Shown: positions 1-6,491 of the stretch, one piece after another
Position numbering within the stretch: the stretch's first letter is position 1
Layout of the letters: every line of letters starts with the position of its first letter
Assembly: GCA_011042755.1 (NCBI GenBank)
Contig: DRBY01000116.1
Location: 1 to 17,432 of the forward strand
Source: Thermoproteota archaeon
Lineage (GTDB): Archaea > Thermoproteota > Korarchaeia > Korarchaeales > Korarchaeaceae
Direction: 5' to 3'
DNA: 17,432 bases
Notes under the pieces: model-generated
The model's input: only the letters and a program-made list of their open reading frames with translations
What the model was told of the DNA's origin: nothing
Database searches by the model: none
Made by a program: the position numbers and the translations under genes

Positions 1-1
1 C

Positions 2-625
2 GAGCTTGGTTACGCTGGCCTCGTGGAGGAGAGGAAGATCGGCGAGGACAGGATGGTCTTCGTGGAGGACTGCAAGAACCCCAAGGCTGTGACGGTCCTG
101 CTTAGGGCTGGCGCCGACACCATACTCGACGAGGCTGAGAGAGGGCTGAAGGACGCCTTAAACGTCGTTAGGAATGTGGTCGAGGATGGCAAGGTGTGCT
201 ATGGAGGAGGAGCTGTTCAGGTCGAGCTTGCAAGGAGGCTGAGGGATTACGCCGAGAGAGTTGGAGGCAAGGAGCAGCTCGCAATGGAGGCTTACGCTAC
301 CGCGCTTGAGTCGATCCCTAGGATACTCGCGGAGAACGCCGGTATGGACTCAATAGACATACTGGTGAAGCTCAGGAAGGCCCACGCTGAGGGCAAGATC
401 TCTTACGGCGTCGACCCGGTTGGGGGAGACATTGCAGACATGGCAGAGCTGGGCGTCTACGACACCTACAGGGGCGTCAAGAACGCCATATCTTCCGCCA
501 CTGAGACTGCGATCTTGATCATAAAGACCGACGACATAATAGCCGCAAAGCCTTACGAGAAGGAGAAGGAAAAGAAGAAGGAAGAGGAGAAGGAAGAGGG
601 CGGAGAGAGTAAGTTCGAGTTCTAA
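2..625 (+). CDS. thsA: Thermosome subunit (group II chaperonin), C-terminal part
   Basis: This is the 3' part of an ATP-dependent group II chaperonin subunit; the 5' end lies off the left edge and the frame is open from base 2. The visible ~207 residues cover the last part of the apical/intermediate region and the C-terminal equatorial domain. Family landmarks are ELGYAGLVEERKIGEDRMVF, CKNPKAVTVLLRAG, the nucleotide-pocket GGGAVQVELARRLRDYA, LAENAGMDSIDILVKLR and the ending TAILIIKTDDIIAAKP. After the fold the protein carries a lysine/glutamate-rich tail and ends ESKFEF. There is no GGM-type repeat; charged tails occur in many archaeal thermosomes. It would form part of a cytosolic double ring that folds proteins at high temperature. 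Which paralogue (alpha, beta, gamma) it is cannot be told from this fragment. It faces the membrane operon tail to tail, with 18 bp between stops. Confidence 0.95.
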   Translation, partial: ELGYAGLVEERKIGEDRMVFVEDCKNPKAVTVLLRAGADTILDEAERGLKDALNVVRNVVEDGKVCYGGGAVQVELARRLRDYAERVGGKEQLAMEAYATALESIPRILAENAGMDSIDILVKLRKAHAEGKISYGVDPVGGDIADMAELGVYDTYRGVKNAISSATETAILIIKTDDIIAAKPYEKEKEKKKEEEKEEGGESKFEF

Positions 626-645
626 AAAACACCCTCTCTTTTTCT
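624..645. terminator. Bidirectional T-run terminator between convergent genes
   Basis: The 18-bp gap between the thermosome stop (625) and the polymerase-like gene's stop (644) has a run of five T on the + strand at about 639-643. It also has six A at 624-629, which is a run of six T on the - strand. Archaeal intrinsic termination needs mainly a T-rich stretch and no hairpin, so this short segment could end both convergent transcripts. This is inferred from base composition only. Confidence 0.5.
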
Positions 646-2056
646 ACATGAACTCTAAGTCCTCCTCCCTTCTGTTTTTTGGCTTTTCGACGTCGGTTGA
701 CTGCTCTACTGATCTGTTCTCAACCCACCGCTTCAGAATCAGTGCCAGAGCTGGAGCGTAGAAGGAGTAGAGATACGGGTGTACCGGACCTGACTCCACC
801 CACACTAGAGACGCGCTCAGCAAGATTGGGTACAGGACCTCAGCCGCAGGGTCTCCCATCCTGGCGAGAGAGAACACCTTGCCGGTTACGACGCCGATGG
901 CCAGCGGGACTAACACGACGCCAGGGAGTCCAAAGTCTATCCAGATAGGTCCAACGAGCGAGGTTGTGTAGGCTACTGGGAGTCCGACAACCGCCTCTCC
1001 AGTTAGCGCGCCTACTAGAGGTCTCGGGATCCCTAGGAGAGTCAGTATGGGATTCACGAATAAGAGGACTCCGTAGGTCATCCCCCAGGGAGGATATGCT
1101 TGGAGGATCGTCGTCAGCGAGTATAGCGTGAATCCAGCCCTGCTCACCAATACGTAGTAGGGGTCCCCGCTGAGGCCAGCTCTGGCCATGAGCAGAACTT
1201 TCTGCATGACGAAGATGGCCAGGCCGGGGAGTCCAAAGTAGGCGATAATCTGTCTGCCTCTCACCAAGCCAGCCATCCACATAGAGGTGACTAACGTCCC
1301 GACAGCGACGAACACGTCGAGACGGAACCCTGAAGGTATCGTTAACGCCAGAGTTAGAGCCATGAGCCCAGCTAATGCAGTTAGGCAACTAGTTCGGCTT
1401 AGACCACCTCGTTTAACCTTCAGGCCCATCCAGGTAACCAGCGAAGAGAGCCCCAGCAGGTAAGCATCGTAGCTAATCATCCAGAACCCGTCGTGTCTGC
1501 GGAGCTCTGGGTAGAGCAGGGGAATAGCGCCTATCCTCATGTAGTTGACTGCCAGACCAAGCGCACCAGCGATTATCAGCGGAAGGGCAAAGTGCAGGAG
1601 TTCTTCTTGAGCGCTGGGTTCAATTTCGCCGTGTTTACACCTCAATCCAGTCAAGGCCGCTCCCACAGCGTATGCCAAGATGGCCGCGCTCCACAAGAGT
1701 ATGGCCGCGAGCCAGACGTTCAGGTCAAGCACCGGCAGAGGGCTTATGAGAGCCAGAGACAAGTAGACGATGTACACGGCTGGCACGGCAATCATAGGTG
1801 ATAGAGCACCCGCCGTTGCGATTATGGGCCTCAAGGGAGACAGAAAGATGCTGTGAGCCACTCCTGATGCTAGGAAATCTGCCACTCTGTCAACAATCTC
1901 GAAAAGTCTCGCCGCCGGCCTAGGGATCTCCCATCTGCTGAGCGCTTCCACTGAAGTAAGTCCCTCTAAAATGCTCCTGATGATCTCCGACAGCTTCTTT
2001 CCAACCGCTATCTCGAGTTTGAGCAGGATTTTGAAGATGCTCCATGCGACGCTCAT
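644..2056 (-). CDS. Multi-pass membrane protein, Wzy-like oligosaccharide repeat-unit polymerase family (tentative)
   Basis: 470 residues, mostly hydrophobic, with roughly 10-12 membrane segments after a ~70-residue N-terminal part that looks amphipathic and cytosolic. It ends in a charged tail (ENRSVEQSTDVEKPKNRREE). Three patterns recall the O-antigen/oligosaccharide repeat-unit polymerase group: GAIPLLYPELRR after a membrane segment, PSGFRLDVFVAVGTL with a basic loop (VRGRQ), and a late GPIWIDFGLPGVVLVPLAIG motif. Such enzymes join lipid-linked oligosaccharide units outside the membrane. No glycosyltransferase lies nearby, so the substrate is unknown and the call rests on motif shape. The ATG at 2056 is supported by GGTGATC (2061-2067) four bases upstream. 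It is the last gene of a three-gene operon, 16 bp after the preceding stop. It could instead be an unrelated integral membrane protein. Confidence 0.5.
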   Translation of the reverse strand: MSVAWSIFKILLKLEIAVGKKLSEIIRSILEGLTSVEALSRWEIPRPAARLFEIVDRVADFLASGVAHSIFLSPLRPIIATAGALSPMIAVPAVYIVYLSLALISPLPVLDLNVWLAAILLWSAAILAYAVGAALTGLRCKHGEIEPSAQEELLHFALPLIIAGALGLAVNYMRIGAIPLLYPELRRHDGFWMISYDAYLLGLSSLVTWMGLKVKRGGLSRTSCLTALAGLMALTLALTIPSGFRLDVFVAVGTLVTSMWMAGLVRGRQIIAYFGLPGLAIFVMQKVLLMARAGLSGDPYYVLVSRAGFTLYSLTTILQAYPPWGMTYGVLLFVNPILTLLGIPRPLVGALTGEAVVGLPVAYTTSLVGPIWIDFGLPGVVLVPLAIGVVTGKVFSLARMGDPAAEVLYPILLSASLVWVESGPVHPYLYSFYAPALALILKRWVENRSVEQSTDVEKPKNRREEDLEFM

Positions 2057-2060
2057 CTCA

Positions 2061-2067
2061 GATCACC
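2061..2067 (-). promoter_or_regulatory. Ribosome binding site of the polymerase-like gene
   Basis: On the - strand this reads GGTGATC, a full match to the complement of the archaeal 16S rRNA 3' end. It sits four bases before the ATG at 2056, which fixes that start. Confidence 0.7.
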
Positions 2068-2072
2068 CACAC

Positions 2073-2930
2073 TCAATCCTTGAACTCTGTGGTGAACTTC
2101 ACGTATCTCACTCCTGAGATCGACGTCAGCTCCTTGTAGATCGTTGCCTTAGACGATTCGTCTGGGGGCGCTGAGAAGACTACCTTCAGCTGAATGTCGT
2201 AGGCGAGCATCTCGAGGGAATCGCTGGGCATCCACTGCCCGAGTAGGGCGTTCAGCTCATCTAGGTCTCTCCAATTCATATTCTCGATAAGCAGGTAGAA
2301 GGGGGCCACGGTCGAGCCTACGAACATGAATAGGCCGGAGCACTTAGCATTCACCAGTTCCTCCAGCCAGTAGATAGGAACCTCGTTGGAAGAGATAGCC
2401 TCTGAAAGGCCCTTCCCGTGGAGCTTGAATGTGACATACAATTCGTACGGAATGCCAGCCTCGTCAAGGGCCTGAGATATTTCCCCCACCTTCTGGATGA
2501 TCTGAGCAAGCCCTTTGGTCCAGATGGGATCTAGGGAAATGAGGGCCCTATCCACGTCTCTGTCGACTTTCAAAGAGAGCCTCAGCGGATCCACCTCCTG
2601 AGGCAGAGGGTCTCGTATCTTCTGATCAGACGAGTAGACTATGAAGACATCTCTACCAGTGCTGAAGAAGAGCGATGCCCTAGCGGAGTCTAGAACGAAT
2701 CCCGGCGACTCGATTATCGTCCCATTCACATGTACGCCTAAGATAGACCCGCTGAGTGAGTAACCCCTCGCGCGGTAGAAGTTGGCTATGTAGGCTGCGG
2801 ACTGGCAGCTCCGCACGTCCCCACTGTAGTATGAGTGGGCGTTGATTCTCGCTCCCACAAAGGCGCACGCGCCTACTAGAATGCACAGATCGAGCACAAC
2901 CCCCGCAACACGCACAACTCGCGGGTTCAA
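2073..2930 (-). CDS. Single-pass membrane-anchored protein, unknown family (paralogue of the gene upstream)
   Basis: 285 residues, family not recognised. A hydrophobic segment at about residues 8-27 is followed by ~255 residues likely outside the cell. The start is TTG at 2930: an in-frame stop lies only six bases upstream, and GGTGAT (2936-2941) sits five bases before the codon. The outer part opens with IANFYRARGYSLSG, which aligns with the same region of the gene upstream (2941-3783). Both proteins also share length and topology, so they look like an old tandem duplication. Two lone cysteines (C42 and one near residue 200, NAKCSG) could pair. Later it contains ALDEAGIPYELYV, also echoed in the paralogue (LDREGVPYKRILV). 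The preceding gene's stop overlaps this gene's Shine-Dalgarno site, so translation is probably coupled. LVGAC near the end of the membrane segment loosely recalls a lipobox but is not convincing. Confidence 0.8.
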   Translation of the reverse strand: MNPRVVRVAGVVLDLCILVGACAFVGARINAHSYYSGDVRSCQSAAYIANFYRARGYSLSGSILGVHVNGTIIESPGFVLDSARASLFFSTGRDVFIVYSSDQKIRDPLPQEVDPLRLSLKVDRDVDRALISLDPIWTKGLAQIIQKVGEISQALDEAGIPYELYVTFKLHGKGLSEAISSNEVPIYWLEELVNAKCSGLFMFVGSTVAPFYLLIENMNWRDLDELNALLGQWMPSDSLEMLAYDIQLKVVFSAPPDESSKATIYKELTSISGVRYVKFTTEFKD

Positions 2931-2935
2931 TTCTA

Positions 2936-2941
2936 ATCACC
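2936..2941 (-). promoter_or_regulatory. Ribosome binding site deciding the TTG start at 2930
   Basis: On the - strand this reads GGTGAT, five bases before the TTG at 2930. It overlaps the TAG stop (2941-2943) of the upstream paralogue. It is the main evidence for the unusual start codon. Confidence 0.65.
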
Positions 2942-3783
2942 TACCCCTCTCGGTGTATTACCCAACGCTCAGCGCCTCTGGCCACGAACTGACTGACGAC
3001 GCCTGCAGCCTCCTCGCTCGACAGACCCTCAAATAACAGAGTTAGCTCGTACGGTCCTACTAGAATTCTCTTGTAGGGCACGCCCTCCCTATCTAGCGTG
3101 ACGGTCAGCCTCTCTAGGAGGGCCAGAGCCGAATCGAGGTCCATGAACCTGACTTTGACGATAGCCTCATAGCCCACGGTCTTGACCTCGGTTATTCCGT
3201 CGAACGAAGCGGCCAGATCTGCGATTAAGCTGGCTGGAATCGTTACATTGGCGTCATAGAGCCAGACACCAAAAGAGGCGGATATGAAGCACCCCTTGAG
3301 CCTTGGAATTGAGGAGGACCTACACACTTCTCCTAGCGACTCCAACTCCTCCAGCGTACTGTAAGGAAATGAGAAGTCAATTCTCCCGACCGAACTGGCC
3401 TTGCTGAGTTTAATGAGGACCCTCTTTGGTACCCCATCGACGTAGGCCTCATCGAATTCGTCTGAGAGAACCAGCACACCCTTCTCATCATCAAACAAGA
3501 CCAGTCGCTTGCTATCGGCGTAGAGAACCTTCCCACTGGCTCTAAACGCGCCGCCAGCGTGCCACGCTCCCTCCACCTCGACCCGAATCGAGTAGCCTCT
3601 TCTGGCCGCGCTGTAATACGTGGCAGCTATACCCACCATGTTAGCTCCCCTTATGTCGAAGTACCTCTCTCTCGGCATCGCAGAGGTCAAGATCACTCCT
3701 ATCAGGGCGAGGGCTATCAGCGCGTCAACGGCAATGCCAGCAGGATTGAAGCCCACACTTTTGGCCCGCAAGCTCAGTACCAC
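2941..3783 (-). CDS. Single-pass membrane-anchored protein, unknown family (first gene of membrane operon)
   Basis: 280 residues, family not recognised. A membrane segment at about residues 15-35 (IAVDALIALALIGVILTSA) is followed by an ordered-looking, probably extracytoplasmic domain rich in beta-type stretches. The start is GTG at 3783; no clear Shine-Dalgarno precedes it. A TATA-like box at 3816-3823 would place transcription start about ten bases upstream, so the message may be nearly leaderless. After the membrane segment comes IAATYYSAARRGYS, matching IANFYRARGYS in the next gene. Two cysteines (EVCRSSS and LKGCFIS) are close together and could form a disulphide. It leads an operon with its paralogue (10 bp between stop and next start) and the polymerase-like membrane protein. 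Context suggests the pair works with that protein at the cell surface, for example in surface glycan assembly, but nothing in either sequence proves this. Confidence 0.8.
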   Translation of the reverse strand: MVLSLRAKSVGFNPAGIAVDALIALALIGVILTSAMPRERYFDIRGANMVGIAATYYSAARRGYSIRVEVEGAWHAGGAFRASGKVLYADSKRLVLFDDEKGVLVLSDEFDEAYVDGVPKRVLIKLSKASSVGRIDFSFPYSTLEELESLGEVCRSSSIPRLKGCFISASFGVWLYDANVTIPASLIADLAASFDGITEVKTVGYEAIVKVRFMDLDSALALLERLTVTLDREGVPYKRILVGPYELTLLFEGLSSEEAAGVVSQFVARGAERWVIHREG

Positions 3784-3814
3784 CCCGGAACTCGGGACGG
3801 TATGAGGCGGTATG

Positions 3815-3823
3815 CTTATTTAA
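3815..3823. promoter_or_regulatory. Near-symmetrical TATA box between divergent membrane operon and S8e
   Basis: The segment reads CTTATTTAA on + and TTAAATAAG on -, so each strand offers an archaeal TATA-like box at one place. At the usual ~26-base spacing, + transcription would begin near 3846, just before the S8e Shine-Dalgarno. Transcription on - would begin near 3793, about ten bases before the GTG at 3783. The 77-bp gap 3784-3860 has no other AT-rich box. Confidence 0.5.
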
Positions 3824-3860
3824 CCGAAGGTAATTCAGGAGTGGAGGAGGTCGTGAGACA

Positions 3861-4268
3861 GTGCCTTACTACTACCACGGGCCAGTAGCGGTTCGCGGAA
3901 GGAAGCCGACTGGCGGGAAGATCCGAAAGACTCGGAAGAAGAGGAAGAGGGAACTAGGGAGATTTCCAGCCCTGACGAGAATCGGAGAGAGGAAAGTCAA
4001 GTTTGTGAGAGTTATGGGTGGGAACTACAAGCTGAGGCTGCTCGCCGATCACTACGCCAACGTCTCGATTCCCGGAGACGGCACAAAGAGGGTTAGAATA
4101 CTGGACTTAATAGACAATCCAGCAAGCAAGGTGTTCAAGAGGGCCAAGATAATAACGAAGGGAGCTATCATCAGGACGGAGCTAGGCCTCGCTAGAGTGA
4201 CTTCGAGCCCAGGACAGGATGGCATAATAAATGCACTCCTCTTGGAGGAGGAGAAGTCTGCCTCCTGA
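3861..4268 (+). CDS. rps8e: 30S ribosomal protein S8e
   Basis: 135 residues, normal for archaeal S8e, a small-subunit protein shared by archaea and eukaryotes. Family marks in order are RGRKPTGGKIRKTRKKRKRE, ELGRFPALTRIGERKVK, MGGNYKLRLL, IDNPASKVFKRAKIITKGAI and LARVTSSPGQDGIINALLL. The N-terminus (MPYYYHGPVAVRG) is a little longer than the common short start. The GTG at 3861 is supported by a GGAGG site at 3843-3850 about ten bases upstream. It is the first gene of the rightward unit with gar1, whose reading frame begins inside its 3' end. Confidence 0.96.
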   Translation: MPYYYHGPVAVRGRKPTGGKIRKTRKKRKRELGRFPALTRIGERKVKFVRVMGGNYKLRLLADHYANVSIPGDGTKRVRILDLIDNPASKVFKRAKIITKGAIIRTELGLARVTSSPGQDGIINALLLEEEKSAS

Positions 4269-4572
4269 ATCGAGAATACGCCGATCTTACAGGCTTAAGC
4301 CCATAGGGACCGTGGCGAAGATAACCTCGTCTCATAACTTTTTGGTTCCGGCCGAGAAGCCTGTCGAGTTCGACCCCAAGGACATGAAGGTCGTAGATGA
4401 GAACCTCAACGAGGTGGGCATCGTTAGGGACGTTATTGGTTCCGTGAGGGCTCCCTACTACCTAGTGAAGATACTAGTCCCCCTAGACCAGGCACGCGAA
4501 TATGTCGGCCGCAGGCTTTACCTTCTAGAGCCGTCCCCTGATTTGACAAGAAAATTAAGGAAGGGCAGGTAG
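4231..4572 (+). CDS. gar1: H/ACA RNP protein Gar1
   Basis: Gar1 binds the Cbf5 pseudouridine synthase in H/ACA guide-RNA particles and helps load and release the RNA target during rRNA pseudouridylation. The core is clear: RLKPIGTVAKITSSHNFLVP, then VVDENLNEVGIVRDVIGSV, APYYLVKI, and YVGRRLYLLE, a small six-strand barrel. It ends with a short basic tail. The start is uncertain. ATG at 4231 overlaps S8e by 38 bp and gives an arginine-rich N-terminus unlike the family. A strong GGAGGAGG at 4244-4251 lies inside that extension and would serve a CTG at 4258 with about six bases spacing. In many archaea gar1 is next to the gene for transcription factor TFB; here the next frame is the small cysteine-motif ORF at 4589. 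Confidence 0.9.
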   Translation: MHSSWRRRSLPPESRIRRSYRLKPIGTVAKITSSHNFLVPAEKPVEFDPKDMKVVDENLNEVGIVRDVIGSVRAPYYLVKILVPLDQAREYVGRRLYLLEPSPDLTRKLRKGR

Positions 4573-4588
4573 TGGCATGTGAAGAGGG

Positions 4589-4765
4589 ATGGCTCCAGCG
4601 CGGAGAGGCAGAGAGTCTCAGCGGACAGAGGAGCTGAGTATGGTGGATACTGTAGAGAAGCTCTTAGAGCTGCCGTGCATGACGTGCCCAGCTCTAAATA
4701 GGTGCTACGAGTCTTCGGCTCTAGAGTGCACTAAGCTCACGCTCTTTCTCTTGCAAGATCCTTGA
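4589..4765 (+). CDS. Small cysteine-motif protein, possibly the Fe-S tail of TFE-beta/RPC34
   Basis: 58 codons from ATG 4589 to TGA 4763-4765, starting 16 bp after gar1. The C-terminal half reads LLELPCMTCPALNRC followed, seven residues later, by a fourth cysteine and TKL. This C-x2-C-x5-C-x7-C pattern, with PC and CP in the same places, resembles the iron-sulphur end of RNA polymerase III subunit RPC34/hRPC39 and archaeal TFE-beta, which help open the promoter. The winged-helix part is absent, and the N-terminal ~25 residues are basic and featureless. An internal ATG at 4640, preceded by AGAGGAG, is another possible start. The last 29 bp overlap the 3' end of trm1 on the other strand. The family link is inferred from spacing and a few residues. 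It could instead be a chance ORF or another small metal-binding protein. Confidence 0.5.
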   Translation: MAPARRGRESQRTEELSMVDTVEKLLELPCMTCPALNRCYESSALECTKLTLFLLQDP

Positions 4766-5933
4766 TAACGGCCATCACATCTTCCAGCCTAGCGTCGGTT
4801 TTTACGGCCTTCTTCTCGCAGTGGCTCATGCTCGCGCGAAAGCCCCTAGACTCGAGCTCCTCTACTACGGCGCGAGGGCTTGCTGACGGGAGCTTCATTC
4901 TGCTGGCAATCGCGTCTAGGTCGTAGTAGAGCGGGGGGAGACCCACCTCTGAAGCGAGTGCTCTCAGGATTGATCTGGCCTCCTCAGAGATCCAATGCGG
5001 CTTTTCTTCAGACCACCTGATGACTCTGCTAAGGAGGTCTTGGTTCTGCATCTCACCGAGCCAGGCCGGACCGATCAGCGATGCTTCGTGCGAGCAGAAG
5101 CCACAGACTTCGCCTTCAGGGGGATAAGACCGTCTCTTAACCTCCCGCCACCCGCATCTCTGGCAGTACAGGATCCAGCCGACATTTTCTTCGAACGCGT
5201 TGAGCGCCCTCAGAGCTCCGCGATCGATGGAGAAGTAGACTCTAGCGTAGTGGCGAGTGGCGTGCGCGAGTATGGGCGTCGCCACCAGATCATACATGGC
5301 GGCGACTCTGAGCACGAAGGCGGCGAGGAGCCTCAACCCCATCTCCTTGTGAAACTCTGTCTTCTCTCCCCACGCCAGGTAGGCCCTGTGCAGCTTTGCG
5401 GGATATACTCCGTACAGAACTGGAGTGTCGGTTGCCGTGACCGCTAGCACTCCGCCCCTCTTCACGGCCTGGACGGCTGCCCACACGTAGGAAGCCGGGG
5501 ATCCGAAGGGATCTACGTCGAGATAGTCGACCCTCCCAAAGTCCCTGATCTTGAGAGACGCCTCATTGGCGTCCATCATCCAGACCCTAACCCGATCTGA
5601 GAGCTCATTCGCTCGCACTCCTTTCCTGATAGCGTAGACGGCCAAGGGATTCCTATCGTTGGCTATGAGTCGACCTCCACCTGCTTCTGCAGCCAGCCTC
5701 AGAACCCTCACGCCCGAAGCTGCCATAACATCGGCTCCGGAGAATCCCTCCCCCAAAGTTGAGGCTACCGCTACTGCGATATCGCGGTTGGACCTCATGT
5801 GAGGGTTGTAGAAGACCTCGGCCTTAGTGTAGGCGAGACCTCGCCTCTCAAGCTCTTGGAGGTCTGTCGCGTAGAATCTCACAGCGCCCTCGACGTACTC
5901 GACCAGCGAAACTGTTATTCTGCTGTCACTCAC
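4737..5933 (-). CDS. trm1: tRNA (guanine26-N2)-dimethyltransferase Trm1
   Basis: 398 residues, usual length for archaeal Trm1, which uses S-adenosylmethionine to methylate guanine 26 (and in some species 27) of tRNA. Landmarks are FYNPHMRSNRDI (41-52), the SAM-site DVMAASGVRVLRLA (68-81), the catalytic DVDPFGSP (139-146), AVTATDTPVLYGVYP and HKEMGLRLLAAFVLR. A zinc-type cysteine set follows (CQRCGW then CGFC), and then the family's winged C-terminal domain. The start is GTG at 5933, with no good Shine-Dalgarno. A T-run box at 5958-5964, inside the divergent NTPase gene, is at the right distance for a leaderless message. It is divergent from the NTPase by 17 bp, and its 3' end overlaps the small cysteine-motif ORF. 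Confidence 0.95.
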   Translation of the reverse strand: MSDSRITVSLVEYVEGAVRFYATDLQELERRGLAYTKAEVFYNPHMRSNRDIAVAVASTLGEGFSGADVMAASGVRVLRLAAEAGGGRLIANDRNPLAVYAIRKGVRANELSDRVRVWMMDANEASLKIRDFGRVDYLDVDPFGSPASYVWAAVQAVKRGGVLAVTATDTPVLYGVYPAKLHRAYLAWGEKTEFHKEMGLRLLAAFVLRVAAMYDLVATPILAHATRHYARVYFSIDRGALRALNAFEENVGWILYCQRCGWREVKRRSYPPEGEVCGFCSHEASLIGPAWLGEMQNQDLLSRVIRWSEEKPHWISEEARSILRALASEVGLPPLYYDLDAIASRMKLPSASPRAVVEELESRGFRASMSHCEKKAVKTDARLEDVMAVIKDLARERA

Positions 5934-5950
5934 CTGACCTTGGTGCCGAT

Positions 5951-6490
5951 TTGCCCGTAAAAAACTTCATAGTAAGGGGAAGACCTGGCTCTGGCAAATC
6001 CACCATGGTCTCCTTGGTGAGAGAAAGAGCTCGAGAGCTGGGACTAAACGTTGCAGGAATTGTTACTCCAGAGATAAGAGTAGGAGGCAGGAGGGTGGGC
6101 TTCGAGGTAGTCGACATATCTACGGGGAGGAGAGAAGTCTTTGCACACGTAGAGTATTCGTCCCCACTCCGAGTATCTCGATATGCCGTCAGAGTGGACC
6201 TCTTTGATGAAGTGGCAACTCCCGCTCTCGAGCGCGCTCTCGAGGCGGATCTGGCAATAATCGACGAGATAGGCAAGATGGAGCTATTCAGCGAGGCTTT
6301 CAAGGGTCTAGTCCTGAAAATAATGGACTCTGACGTGCCTCTAATAGGCACCGCACCCTCCTACAGCCTCCCATTCCTTGATAAAGTGATCAGAAGGAGC
6401 GACGTGAGGGTCTACTGGGTAAGGAGGGGTGAGTCCTCCTCGGTTGCCAGGATGCTTCTGAGAGAGGTCAGAGCCCTCATTAAGAGGTGA
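5951..6490 (+). CDS. THEP1-like nucleoside-triphosphatase
   Basis: 179 residues, the usual size of the THEP1 family, small P-loop enzymes of thermophiles and eukaryotes that hydrolyse ATP, GTP and other NTPs; the cell role is unsettled. Walker A is GRPGSGKST near the N-terminus. The family's GIVTPEIRVGGRRVGFEVVD and SRYAVRVDLF follow, and Walker B is LAIIDEIGKMELFSEAF. The start is TTG at 5951: no in-frame start lies upstream before the trm1 start region, and GGTG at 5942-5945 is a partial Shine-Dalgarno five bases away. Its stop (6490) is one base from the fibrillarin stop on the other strand (6492). Nothing around it ties it to one pathway. Confidence 0.92.
   Translation: MPVKNFIVRGRPGSGKSTMVSLVRERARELGLNVAGIVTPEIRVGGRRVGFEVVDISTGRREVFAHVEYSSPLRVSRYAVRVDLFDEVATPALERALEADLAIIDEIGKMELFSEAFKGLVLKIMDSDVPLIGTAPSYSLPFLDKVIRRSDVRVYWVRRGESSSVARMLLREVRALIKR
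5957..5965 (-). promoter_or_regulatory. Possible TATA box for leaderless trm1
   Basis: On the - strand this reads GTTTTTTAC. Its centre is about 28 bases upstream of the trm1 GTG at 5933, the spacing expected if transcription begins at the start codon. It lies inside the first codons of the divergent NTPase gene. The call rests on position and T-richness only. Confidence 0.3.
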
Positions 6491-6491
6491 G

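Noticed and set aside
840..1388. 182-codon open frame on - in another frame of the membrane gene
   Set aside because: Same strand, different frame; Arg/Ser-rich translation with no membrane segments, while the overlapping frame encodes a coherent multi-pass protein.
2860..2875. Possible lipobox (LVGAC) in the 2073-2930 protein
   Set aside because: The residue at -2 is glycine and the cysteine lies within rather than after the hydrophobic run, so a simple membrane anchor is more likely.
4995..5447. 150-codon open frame on + inside trm1
   Set aside because: Antisense of a conserved gene, with no family features and no start signal.
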